NCBI RefSeq assembly: GCF_008831285.2
Contig: NC_045143.1
Span: forward strand, 4,473,503-4,537,502
Length of the DNA stretch: 64,000 nucleotides
Source of the DNA: Nymphaea colorata
Taxonomy: Eukaryota > Streptophyta > Magnoliopsida > Nymphaeales > Nymphaeaceae
Direction: 5' to 3'
The notes beneath the pieces were generated by a model that worked only from the letters and a program-made list of their open reading frames with translations, made no database searches and was not told the DNA's origin. Within the stretch, counting starts at the first letter, position 1; each line of letters starts with the position of its first letter. This document shows, piece after piece, positions 23,740-34,600 of this stretch. Position numbers and translations under genes: made by a program.

Positions 23740-24388
23740 AAAGTTTGCAGTTCCCAGATACTGCTCAAAAAGTTTGGGTCTTCCCGATTCAACTCAGTCT
23801 TGGACAAAGCCGGTGGATTAAGGCTTGACTCAACAAAAACTAAAAAAGTACGAAGAGTCACAGGAATCGGATGGTAGATTCATCATTCGAATACAGACGT
23901 ATTAGGGTTATTCCATCGTCATATTTCCCCCAATTCAATACTCGAAATGCAAAACGGGAAAGCACTAAGACTAACTAAAACTTCTCAAATCTGGAAAACC
24001 ATCAACGATGCGAAAAGAGAAACCACTGGAGAAAGAGAGTGTGTGAGAGTGATCAGAGGGAATTGTCGTTCACCATGGGCGCCCAATAGAGGACGCAAGT
24101 AAGACTGGGGCGACATGTAGAATCATCACCTTCAACTCCCACCAATCTGCTTAGCAAAGAGCGAAGGAAAGAGAGAGAGCGAAGGAAAGAGACTGCTACT
24201 GCGAGCGGCGGCGGCCACTCCTTCGACCCATAAATAGGGTTTAGGGTTTCGGGGGCCAGCCTCCCGCGGCAGCTGCAAACGGGTCCCAAATCATGGTCCT
24301 GTCAGATCCGAGCTTGAAACTAAATCGGATCCCTAAAAACATGCTCAAAAATTCAAAATAATTCGTCGACGGCAAAGAAATGGGTATG
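23740..24388. repeat. Tandem segmental duplication, copy 2 (isolated snoRNA promoter)
   Basis: Direct repeat of 21391-22123, about 2.35 kb away. The telo-box and TATA-like motif are intact at 24230-24249, but none of the snoRNAs found downstream of copy 1 follows it. It is therefore a promoter copy without its RNA genes. Confidence 0.88.
24230..24249 (-). promoter_or_regulatory. Second telo-box and TATA-like promoter (duplicate)
   Basis: AAACCCTAAACCCTA (24249-24235) followed by TATTTAT on the minus strand, identical to the motif at 21953-21972. If active it would drive transcription through the rest of the duplicate and towards the foldback element at 23317-23594. Whether it is used cannot be told from sequence. 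Confidence 0.45.
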
Positions 24389-24410
24389 GACCTTAAACCC
24401 TAGGGGTGAA

Positions 24411-24895
24411 CAAATTCGAGCCGAGTCATCTGCTTAACGAGTCGAGCTCGAGTTCATGAGTCAACTCGTTCAAATAATCGAGTTGAGTTCGAGCTCAACA
24501 CGTAACTATCTAGTCGAGTTCGAGTCTTAATCGAGTTTGTCGAGCCTTAATCAAGTCGAGCTCGAGCTCAACACATAATGATGAATATCAATTTTATTCA
24601 AACGAGTTTGTCGAATTCGAACTCAACACATAATGATGAATATTGATTTTATTCAAACGGGTTTTCCGAGCCTTAATCGAGCCGAACTTGTTCATAACAG
24701 GTAATGATGAATATCAATTCTATTCAAATGAGTTTGTTGAGCTTTAATCGAGTCGAGCTCAAGCTCAACAACTGACTGCCGATTCAAGCTCGAGCTGCTT
24801 TCATCAAGCTATTCTCGAGTCGAGCTCGAGGTTTTATTAGTCGAGCCGAGATCGAGCTAACTGAACTCGGGTTCGGCTCGACTAGTGTTCACCTA
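24411..24895. mobile_element. Non-autonomous hAT-like element rich in TCGAGCTCGA words
   Basis: The left end is TAGGGGTGAACA and the right end TGTTCACCTA, an inverted pair. The 485-bp interior is an irregular array built from GAGCTCGAG-type palindromes and repeats of CATAATGATGAATATCAAT. A related element of 502 bp lies at 39473-39974. No 8-bp target duplication remains here, perhaps because the left flank was rearranged by the nearby duplication. Confidence 0.65.
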
Positions 24896-26552
24896 ATTCT
24901 AGACTCATTTAAAGAGTTTTAAAAGGGTTTTGTCCATCTTTAGACCGATTCATAAGGTTTTGAAGTCGTTTTTATTCTTTTATTGACAGTTTGAATACTT
25001 ATGACACTGGCTTAAGCAGTTGGAGACGGGTTTCCCGCATTATTTTTGACTGGTTAATGAGGCTTTTGAACCAATTAACCAAACCTTATTCTTGGTTCGG
25101 GGCATTTAGAGATTGATACAATGGTTGGTTTTGTTCGCGACATAAGAGTCATCCCACTTCATTTAGAATGCAAAAATCAGCTCATGGCTTTTTCCATATG
25201 GTCATTATTTTGTAATGTGTTTAGTAAACGATGAAGTTTGCTCTATGTGAAAGTTAATGATAAGCATGTTATTTGTAATGTCGCACCCACTTATATCTTG
25301 TTCGTTTTCCCCATAAACAATCTTTTGGTTTTTAGCAAATAAAGTTGTTTGATAATGGACTACTGCATACTTAAGTTCATAAGAGCTTCAAGGCATTTTA
25401 TTGCCATTGACATCGTTCTATTGAATTTAAGGCTAGTGCGTTAAGCTTTTCAATTGGATTGCTAATATTTGATCAACCCATTTGAACTATTTTAAGCTAT
25501 TTTTTGGAGTTACAGACCCAGTTCATGCAATAAGTGAATCATTTCATGAAGGTGTGGAATTAATTTATGCAATAACCGAGTTGAGGAGTATGTTCTCGAG
25601 AATGAAACTATGGAGTCCGAAATATCATTTTTTTAAATTTTAATATATAATATATATAACTTTTTAAAATTTATATGTAAACTAAAAAAAATATTTGAGG
25701 AATTTTGGGTGGCTGGGTCCTACTGTCATATTTGCATTAATGTGAACTTGTCTTTTTGTTAGTTTTCCACCAAAATTCATGGTACATCAATGGCTACGCA
25801 TGCAACGCCCCACCTTTGTTAATGGTGTGACATTGTCCTTCGTTCATCATTAATGAAAAGGGTAGTTTGGGCTTTAGACTTGATCCATGACTTGAAAAAA
25901 GTTTTAAATATTTTTTTTGAGGAGTTTTTGTGAGAAATAATGAAACCTAAAACTGATAATTGAAAATTTGGCACAGTTATGCAATTTACTTTAAAAATTT
26001 CTAAAGAATTTTCTTTTCTTTGTTGGTTGAATATAACCATAAGTTCATCTATAATAACAACAATTTTTTACTTTAGAAATGCCATTACGGTACATTTTGA
26101 TTAGATTGGATCTCAGATATGAGGTCCTATCAACCAAGAGATCTAAATGAGCTATTTGACAGCAGGGATATTTTCAAAATATTTTATGAATCTGTCGTAA
26201 AGATTGAGTAAATTTATGACACTAGAACTATTGTTATGTGAATCTGCTTCAACTTTTGAGACAAATTCATAAAACACTCATAAAATGTCTATGCTGCAAA
26301 CGATCCCTAACATGAATGAAAGGTCTAACATCTTTAGATCTCAAGATCGCTCAAATCCCTTGAGAGAGAGAGAGAGAAATCGAACCGGCCGTATGGGTCA
26401 GGGTTATCAAACACCCCTTTTAATTGATGATCCAAGGTTTATTCAAGACTTTGAGATGGCAAATAATTATATTATGCTTTGCATGTCTCATTTAAGTAAC
26501 CCATGTTATAAATATGCAACTTAGTCAATGTCAATGAATCATACTCAAATAT

Positions 26553-26720
26553 GATATATCCTTAATCATATCCGTTTTTTTGGATATTCATGTATTTAAA
26601 TTCAAATACAAAAAAAAATCATATCAAAATTCAAAATTCAATTTCATAATCTAAATCAGATGTGAACCCAATTTTTATATTCACATCATAATCCAAATCC
26701 CAATTTTGAACATAATTTAG
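26553..26720. repeat. Fragment of the TAGGGATGT repeat family
   Basis: It begins with GATATATCCTTAATCATATC, nearly the same as the left part of the element at 40742-41142, and continues with the same order of AATCCAAATC-like words. No terminal repeats were seen here, so it appears truncated. Confidence 0.5.
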
Positions 26721-27420
26721 ATAATAATATAGATAAGCTATTTGTTTCTCGATCAGGTGTTAATCCAATGCCGCTGTGTTGTGTTCTTCCTGTTGCCGAG
26801 GGCTGTGGGGAAACAAATCAAACAATTGAGGGACCTCCTGTCCGGCGGCGATTCATCGTTCCATTTCCATTTATTCATTGAACGAGAATTTTTACATCAG
26901 GCGGAAAAGAGGCGGCCGTGTTCCATGTCTGGCAGGCGCCGGTTTGTCCCTCTTTTTAGCTTTAACTCCTCTCCTTTTCTTTTTTCTTTCTTCTTTCGCT
27001 CTACAGTCAACACCAAATTCAATGCACAGAAACGTCTAGACGAACTCTCCAATCTCCCGCCGATCCGACGGTTCCGGCAAGTCCACGCGCCAGCCGTCAC
27101 AACCATTGGATCCATCAAGGGAATTCATGGCTCCTGGCGGCTCCACGATGACTCCATTGCCGCCGTCCGATGGAGAGGGAAGGGATGGTGGGATTTGGGG
27201 AGTCGATGCCTTTGCCCGCCTTCCAACAGGGACGTCTGTGTGTGCCTCACTGTCACAGTAATTAACAGGGGATGTGAGGTGAGAGTCTCTCTTTCCTCTT
27301 TTCAACGATCCTTCGGTCGTCGATCTCCAAGGGAAAGAGAAAAAGGCAAAGAAGGCGGTGGTTTAGTTTGTTTCTTCTTGTTGTGGTGAAGAAGCGGCTC
27401 TCCCTCTCTCTATCTGTAGA

Positions 27421-28288
27421 ATGCCGGAGACGGCGGTGTCGTCGCTGCCTTCAAGTAGCGAGCGGTCGTCGAGTTCTGCACTGCAGCTGGAGATCAAAGA
27501 AGGTTCGCCTTTGACTCTGCCCCTGTTTCATTGTATTTTCGATCTTTTGTTACTATCTTTAGCTATTGGCTCTTTTCTTGTGAGATTCTTGTCGTCCTTT
27601 CCCTCGTGGCGAACGCGAGAGAGAGAGAGAGAAGGAGAGAGAGAGAGAGATAATGGGTGCTAAATTTGGTGGGTGGTGCAGGAATCGAGAGCGACGATGA
27701 GAGCAGGAGAGTGCCCGAAATGGGCAGCGAGGTAGCCGGACCGTCGACCTCAGTCAGAGCCGCGGGATCCGTCGCCGGAAGCCGGCAGGATCAGGCACAG
27801 GCCTCTGCTGAAGCGGGCCAGAGGAAGAGAGGTAGGAGCCCTGCTGACAAGGAGCACAAGCGCTTGAAGAGGTGTGTACTCTGGAATCTGGCAGATTTTT
27901 CGGGTCTAAGTCAGCATCGATCGATCTAACAACCGGGTTCTTTTCTTCCTCTTCTTCTGGTTGGTCCGGCAGGTTGCTGAGGAACAGAGTTTCTGCCCAG
28001 CAAGCTAGAGAGAGAAAGAAGGCCTACTTGAACGAACTTGAGGCCAGAGTGAAGGATCTCGAGAAGAGGAACACCGAACTCGAGGAGAGGCTTTCCACAT
28101 TGCAGAATGAGAACCAAATGCTGAGACATGTACTTCTTTTTCCTCAATTTCATTGAGCTTTATCTTTTCATTTCTTCTGGTTCTCTAAATCGTAACTCTT
28201 CCGTCGTTTTTGGCAGATATTGAAGAACACAACAGCTAGCAGAAGAGTAGGAAACGGAGGGGGAAATGGAGGGGAAATGTCAATGTAA
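27421..28288 (+). CDS. HY5: HY5-like bZIP transcription factor
   Basis: Four exons: 27421-27502, 27682-27871, 27973-28129 and 28217-28288, giving 166 aa (Arabidopsis HY5 has 168). HY5 is a nuclear activator of light-response genes that is destroyed through the COP1 ubiquitin ligase in the dark. The N-terminus has the [22 protein letters not shown] block and the COP1-binding motif [13 protein letters not shown] at about residues 30-42. Here the residue after the acidic run is Ser35, where HY5 proteins I recall have Ile. [15 protein letters not shown] leads into the basic region, with the N-x7-R signature at Asn95 and Arg103, then a leucine zipper to about residue 147. The C-terminal tail is short and Gly/Asn-rich. 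The start is the only ATG giving the conserved block. HYH is unlikely because the N-terminus is full length. Confidence 0.93.
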
Positions 28289-29367
28289 AAGAATGTTGAT
28301 TCAGTGAATCTTCTGTCTGATTATTGTGTGTCATGATAAATACACAAATCACCCAAATTCTATGTCACAGAAAAAGTGAAGGTTTGATGTTGTTGTACTG
28401 TCTTATTCTGTGTGTGTTGTAAGATTAGCATGAAAGAGAGAGATCGAGAGGAGCAGGAAAAGGAAGAGAAGAAGTTTCCCTTTTTTTCCAAATTGTGTGT
28501 ATGTGAATGGCAGCAACGTATGGCTCAAAATATCTCCAAACTTATGGAGTTTGTTCCATTGGCATGACTAGGTTTTCTCCTCGTGGGATGTGTTGTGGCT
28601 GTTTCTTCTGTACCTTTTTGTTTCTGTGGGACACCACCATACAAACAAATAAATATTGCAGGTTGCGATTTAGAATGTGAAACAAGATTGCCCATCAAAG
28701 AAATGGAAGAAGAAAATAAAGAAACGAAACATTTAAAGATTGTTTCGAAGCTCTTTCAAGACGGAATTCATGATCTCACAAAGTTCCTCATACAAGTGGC
28801 TGCTTTGACGTGACCGCCATTGAAGAGCAGCTCATGAATCAAAGATGTTATATTTCAGCACATGTTATGTTTCAAGATCATTTTTTTTTTTTGTTGACGT
28901 CGTCGTTTTGTCAGAAAATGTTTTTTTATGCCATTCCCTAGTTTTCAGCATCTTGATAGCTTTCATGTGATTATTTTTTTGAATGAACTCTTGAAAGTAA
29001 TATTCACGTTGATGGCATAGCTCTAAATCAGGAAATTTCATTAACCTCGATAGTTTGACGACTCAGGCGATCAAAAGGACCCGACAATTCACGTGATTCA
29101 TAGAAAGTTTATGACTTAAACCGTGTGAAGCTGCCATTTCCATATATCTCCTATATATATGTGTGTGTGTCCTTAAATTTGATTTGTTTAGTTCATTTTT
29201 CCTCATCTCTTTCATTAAATTACATTTAATAAACGGGGAATAAATTAAGAAGTCAGATCTGCTAAAGCTGTGACACATTGTGAGGTATAATATATAGACG
29301 GCAGTCGCTTAGTGCCCATCAAATGATACTTAGGACGCTGATTGCTTATTTTGTTTTTTAAAGTACC

Positions 29368-29419
<52 letters not shown>

Positions 29420-30536
29420 ATCTTTTATAAGAGATGGCTAAGTTTTGACTAAATTATTAATTCTGTCTTTTTTTTTCCCTTCCACTCACCTTTTGTTTTG
29501 TTGGGTATTCTGGATCAAATAGATGGGGAAGATGGACGTGGACAAAGTTTATAATCTTCAGGTTGCGCCTGCCCATTTCGGATCAAACGGATAGAGAAGC
29601 TGGGTGAGATGAAAATACTACTCTTTAGGTTGAGTTTTTTGTGTTAAATGTGCCTTCAATCTCATGTAAAAAGAAACAGACGAATAATTTTTAACCTTTG
29701 TGACTCTAAAGAAAAACAACCAAAATATGTGGACTTAAGGGGAATAACTTAGAAAAGTACAAAAGGGACTCTTCCTTCACGTAAACGTGTCTTGGAAGTT
29801 TTCTTTTGGAGAAGAAAAGGATCCGAAGAGGGCTTCAAGGTTTTCTTTTGTTGGTGAAAGAATCGAAGCTGTATATTTGATGTTGAGGCGTTTCTGACAT
29901 GCTTTTGTGCATACCTTTTAAGAGGTAAAAAGGTGGCATTGTCTTTCTTCATGTTATTTTCCTGTTCTTTCATAACATATTCTTTGCTCTATTTAGAGTA
30001 GTGTTTATAAATTTATTTTCTTCTTGTTTTATAATTTGATTGGTGGCTTGCTTCCATCTATAATCTAAGGTCATTCTTTATAAAAGTTTATTCTTCCGCC
30101 GATACGTCCTCATTCAACGCCGTGAACCATTCTACCAAGGCCGTACTGCGATGTCTTTTTCTACTGCAATATTCAATCGTTTCATCATCCTCTACAAGGC
30201 AATATTTCCTGTTTTTCCTCTTCTCCCTACAGGCCTTTATGAAAATGATTTGGCACTGCGGAGTCCTTAAATGCCGTTTGAACGGGAAACAACAGTGTTG
30301 TTTCACCTTAAAATGTGGGTGTAAGAAAAACAAACAGAGGGGAAACAAAACAAAGACTGGTTTCTGCTACTTCGTCACTAAAAAAATTTATCCTGAAGAG
30401 AGAGGAAAGCCGACAAAAAAGGATATATAACTCAGAAGAGGGTGACAAAATGTCACCAAGCTACCACCCAAAAAGAAAAATGGAAGAATTAAGCCAGGGA
30501 CGGAAGGGCCGACGGGGGAACATACGTGTCTGTGTC

Positions 30537-30570
<34 letters not shown>

Positions 30571-31640
30571 GACAAAATTGGAATTCATTAATAAAAATTG
30601 AATATAGTGAACTAAGAAAATGAAAGGCAGCAAAAACAAAGAAGAAAAGTAAACAAAGAAAGAAACTATAGAATAAAAGGAGCAGAAAACAGAGAGAAAA
30701 GGAAGAGCTAGGATCGACAACTGTAAACGCCAAAGCAGGGAGGTAGAGGATGAATCGTTAAAAAGAGGGAGAGGCGAGCAGAGGAAAAGATGGACAGGAA
30801 CTGCAGCTAAGAAGACCAAGTAGAGGAGAAGATGTGGAAGAAGAAACGACAATCAGAGTGCGTGACGCAGCAGTCGAACAACAAAGGATACATTGGTTGG
30901 CTAAATGAGGGCTGAGGTGCTGGAAATGGAAGAAGGTATTAATTAGTGTGAGAAAGAGAGAGGTAGTATGAAAATTTGGCCTCAGGTGGGTGCGTCGATT
31001 TTCCTTTTAATAGCCCAACAGGACAACCCAATTACCTCGGCCTTAATCATTTGCGAAACGACTTGAAGGCTACGCCGCATTTATGACGTTGAGACTTGAA
31101 AGTCCTCAACAAATATCTCGCTAAGATTGTCGAAAGTTTAAATGATGTCCATCGTTGGCCTGCAACAACTAACCAGAAACAGGTTCTGTAGAAACATAAC
31201 ATACTCTCAAGAAAAATCTTGCCAAGAGCGAAGCGGAGAGGTCTAGCACAGTCATCTTCGATTTCCTTTCTGAAAGAACCGCGTTGAATACAAGCACATT
31301 TGACTAGATGGTTGAAAGTAAGCACACGCAGGCGCGCCCACACACACACGCACGGTGGGCAAGTGATTGCAATTTGCAATGACAATTGACAAGAACACGA
31401 AAGTTGTTATTTAATTTTTCTTTCTATAGATAACATGACAAGAAAAAAAATGGACCTTTCATAAATTATCAAAAACATAAGATACTGAAACTAACAGAGT
31501 TCTCAAGGTGCAAATGTCCACAAAATGTCACCCCAACTGATAATATAATATAACAAATCGTGCTTCTGCATTTTGCTGCTATTTACACGCGCGCACACAC
31601 TCAGGGGGGAGGTGGGAGAGAGTGAGAGAGAGATGAAAGA
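28289..31640. other. Intergenic region between HY5-like gene and cellulose synthase
   Basis: The first few hundred bases are presumably the HY5-like 3' UTR. A long TA run lies at 29373-29415, and a TG run followed by a GA run at about 30528-30570. The open frames at 30388-30852 on the minus strand are low-complexity Leu/Phe/Ser translations of this purine-rich tract. Nothing else was recognised. Confidence 0.5.
29373..29415. repeat. (TA)n microsatellite
   Basis: An uninterrupted TA run of about 43 bases downstream of the HY5-like gene. Confidence 0.95.
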
Positions 31641-34600
31641 CTAGCAGTCGATACCGCACTGACCATTTGCAGGGGTGGTCTTGGTGAAGGGATCGATGCG
31701 TACCCAGAGCAAGGAGAAGATGGAAGCAAGGAGTATGGACCAGACAATAACAATGGTTGGAGTGCGGTTCTGCCGACCCAGCAGACCCTTGAGGAAAGGA
31801 TACAGGTGAACGATGACCCAGAGTGCAAAGAAGAGCTTGCCGAAGAGAGGACCCCATGACTGGTAACCGCTGTTGATCGCATATGAAACACCGGCAACTA
31901 CGCCTACCAAGTTTATGACAAGGACGGTTGTCGGTGGGATCAGAAGCGAAGTCCACTTGAAAACATACAGTTCAGCAAAGTCACCATCATCATCAGATGC
32001 CTTCGACGTAACAGTGAAGTTTGTATCGATGCCGGCAAGCACTTTCAGCAATCCCTGGAACACAGCGAAGAGATGTGCAGAGGTGCCTCCGATAACCCAA
32101 AATTGTTCATTCCTCCACCAGTCCTCGATTCCAACTCCACTCCACCGAAGTTCTAGAATGCCGGTAGCAGCAATGGAGATGAAGAGCAAAATGAACCACG
32201 CACTTGCATAGTTGCTAATCTGAACAAGAGAACCAAACATGGAAAGTTTCAGTTCTCAGCAACCAAACAATAAAACTTTTCCAAATGCAAAAAATTGGAA
32301 AACCACCACGTACCTCAGGAATGATAAATTTTCCAGTCAGAAGACAGATAGCTGGGAGGACACAATAAGCAATTAGAGGTATGGAAGTAAGAGGATACAC
32401 GATGGTGTTGATATAGGCCAGCCTCTCCAACAACTTCAACCTTCCGCTGTAACCGTACCAGATGGGGCAATGCCTGCTAAGAAGAATTTCCACCGAACCA
32501 AGAGCCCACCGCAGCACTTGGTTTAGACGATCAGAAAGGTTAATTGGCGCAGAACCTTTAAATGCAGGACGTGGAGGCATGCAGTAGATCGATATCCAGC
32601 CTCGAGCATGCATTTTGAACCCAGTCAAGATATCTTCCGTAACCGAGCCATAAATCCATCCAATCTGCCAGTCATGTTAAAAAAATCAGTTGTTCGGTTG
32701 CAAAGCGACGTAGTGTAATAAAGAAATAAATTGCCAAATGAGTAGAAATGGATTTTACCTCTTTCCCCCATTCTGTCTTGTCCTCATACCCGCAGCTGAT
32801 GACATGAATCGCTTCTTTCAGCAGTGAAGCTGGATTTGTTGAAGGGGGTATGCCACCATTTTCCATGAAAGTAGATGCAATAAAGACGGGGGACTGTCCA
32901 AACCTCTTTTCCAGGCTTTTTTGGGACATAAGAAGGGACCTTTCATCATCAAAACCTGCAAATTGACAAATACTATACTTCAGCACGGTAATAATTTAGA
33001 GTACGGGCGAGGTACCTTCATTCTCAACTTACTGAATAAACCCCGTGAAAGAAGGAGTGTCAAACGTTTCAACCGGGCCTGGCTTACAAGAGCCTACAGT
33101 TTTTACCATTACCATGACAACTTTTTCTAGTTATTTCAAATGGCCCCGCGGCTTAAATGATCTTTGTTTTACCAAAATGCATGCCAAACCTCCTAAATCC
33201 TAATAACAATAAAACCACTGCAACTTCATGAACGGTTTAACTTTCTTCCCGACAGAGAAAAATGATGGATTTGTTAAAGGTTAGGACCCCTTAACGCCAA
33301 CTAAAGATCGTGCAGGGCAAGCATAATACTATTTATACCTTCTACACCTTCTTCAATATCTTCCATGTTGAAAATAGGGATGGAGGATTCAGTCCTTTTC
33401 ACTTGCCGCTTCTTATCTATATACTTCTTGCTTTTGCCCTTCTTCCTCGGCCCACAGCAACTTTTAAGAACAATATTTGGCTCCAAATCAGCCTCAGTCA
33501 ATAGCGGGTCATATCCATATAAAGCCTGCCTGTTGAAGCAACAACCAGTACCCACGTAAACTGGTCCTTGGATACCATCCAAACCTTTCATGTTTATCTG
33601 CCATCGAAAGGAGTTCAGCCTCAGCAACATTCGAATAAAGCAGATAACATCATAACACAATACAAATAAACTATAGCAAATAAAGCTGGTTACATACATC
33701 GAAAAACACTATGTTTCGATTGGCATATCGATCGTGTAAATCAATACCATCGAAACGCTGAGGGAACTGCACGTAACATGTTTTCTTGCCCAGAGCAGGA
33801 TCCATCATGAAGCACATTGCTTCTCTAAGTGCCTTACTGTTGTTGAAGTAGTGGTCGCAATCAACATTCAGAAGATACGCACCATTTGTCAGGACTGCAG
33901 AGACCCGTATCTGCACATAAAAAAGTTATGTCCAAGAAAAAGGTTGGGAGACCTGAGAACAAAAAAACTGACATGGGTCAACTTTCTAAATCGCAGATAC
34001 GAACATACCAATGCATTCATAGCACCGGCTTTCTTGTGATGCTGGAATCCTGGGCGCTTCTCACGAGAGACGTAGACAAGACGGGGTAGCTCATTTCCAT
34101 CAGTATCAAGCCCTCCACTGTGGCCCAAAAATACCTAGAGAAAAAAACAGTTATGGGTAAGACTTATAGTTGGGAATGAGCAAATTGTTACCGCATGCCG
34201 GCATCTAAAAGTTTGACACACAAGAACCGAACTCCCCACCTAGGTGGTGATCATAGTGCTCAACAACAGGCTCCAAAATGACTTTTCCCATCCCAAACTC
34301 ATAAACCACATAAGTGATCTCAGTAGATGTCCATTGTTATTACTTTCACATACTTTGTAAAAAAAAATCAAAGATTAAAATAATAAGGCCCCAAATTGAG
34401 CTATACCAAAGAGCATACATATGCAACCTCATATAAGCGCCAAGCTTATAAAGATTTCTATGGGTATGCCTTGAGTCATAATGCACTATAACTCAGTACC
34501 TGAATCATGCCAGGATGATCTCTAGGGTTGTTTCCAGGCCATGGGGTGCCATCCTGCATTGTCCATCCCTCTTCAGGCATCTTTTGTGCCTTGGCAACAA

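Larger units (their letters stand above)
22124..27420. other. Intergenic region between the snoRNA cluster and HY5-like gene
   Basis: It holds the foldback element at 23317-23594, the duplicated promoter segment at 23740-24388, a hAT-like element at 24411-24895 and a repeat fragment near 26553-26720. The part at about 22490-23110 contains an AAACCCTA telo-box (22675-22682) and intron-like TTGCAG words but no recognised coding region. The GC-rich 26800-27420 is the HY5-like 5' flank; the 215-codon open frame there has no recognisable family. Confidence 0.5.

Noticed and set aside
26742-27389. 215-codon open frame upstream of the HY5-like gene
   Set aside because: It lies in the GC-rich 5' flank of the HY5-like gene, has no recognisable domain and a Phe/Ser/Arg-biased composition.
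30388-30852. 154-codon open frame on the minus strand
   Set aside because: It is a translation of a purine-rich and GA-repeat tract and shows only Leu/Phe/Ser runs that imitate membrane segments.
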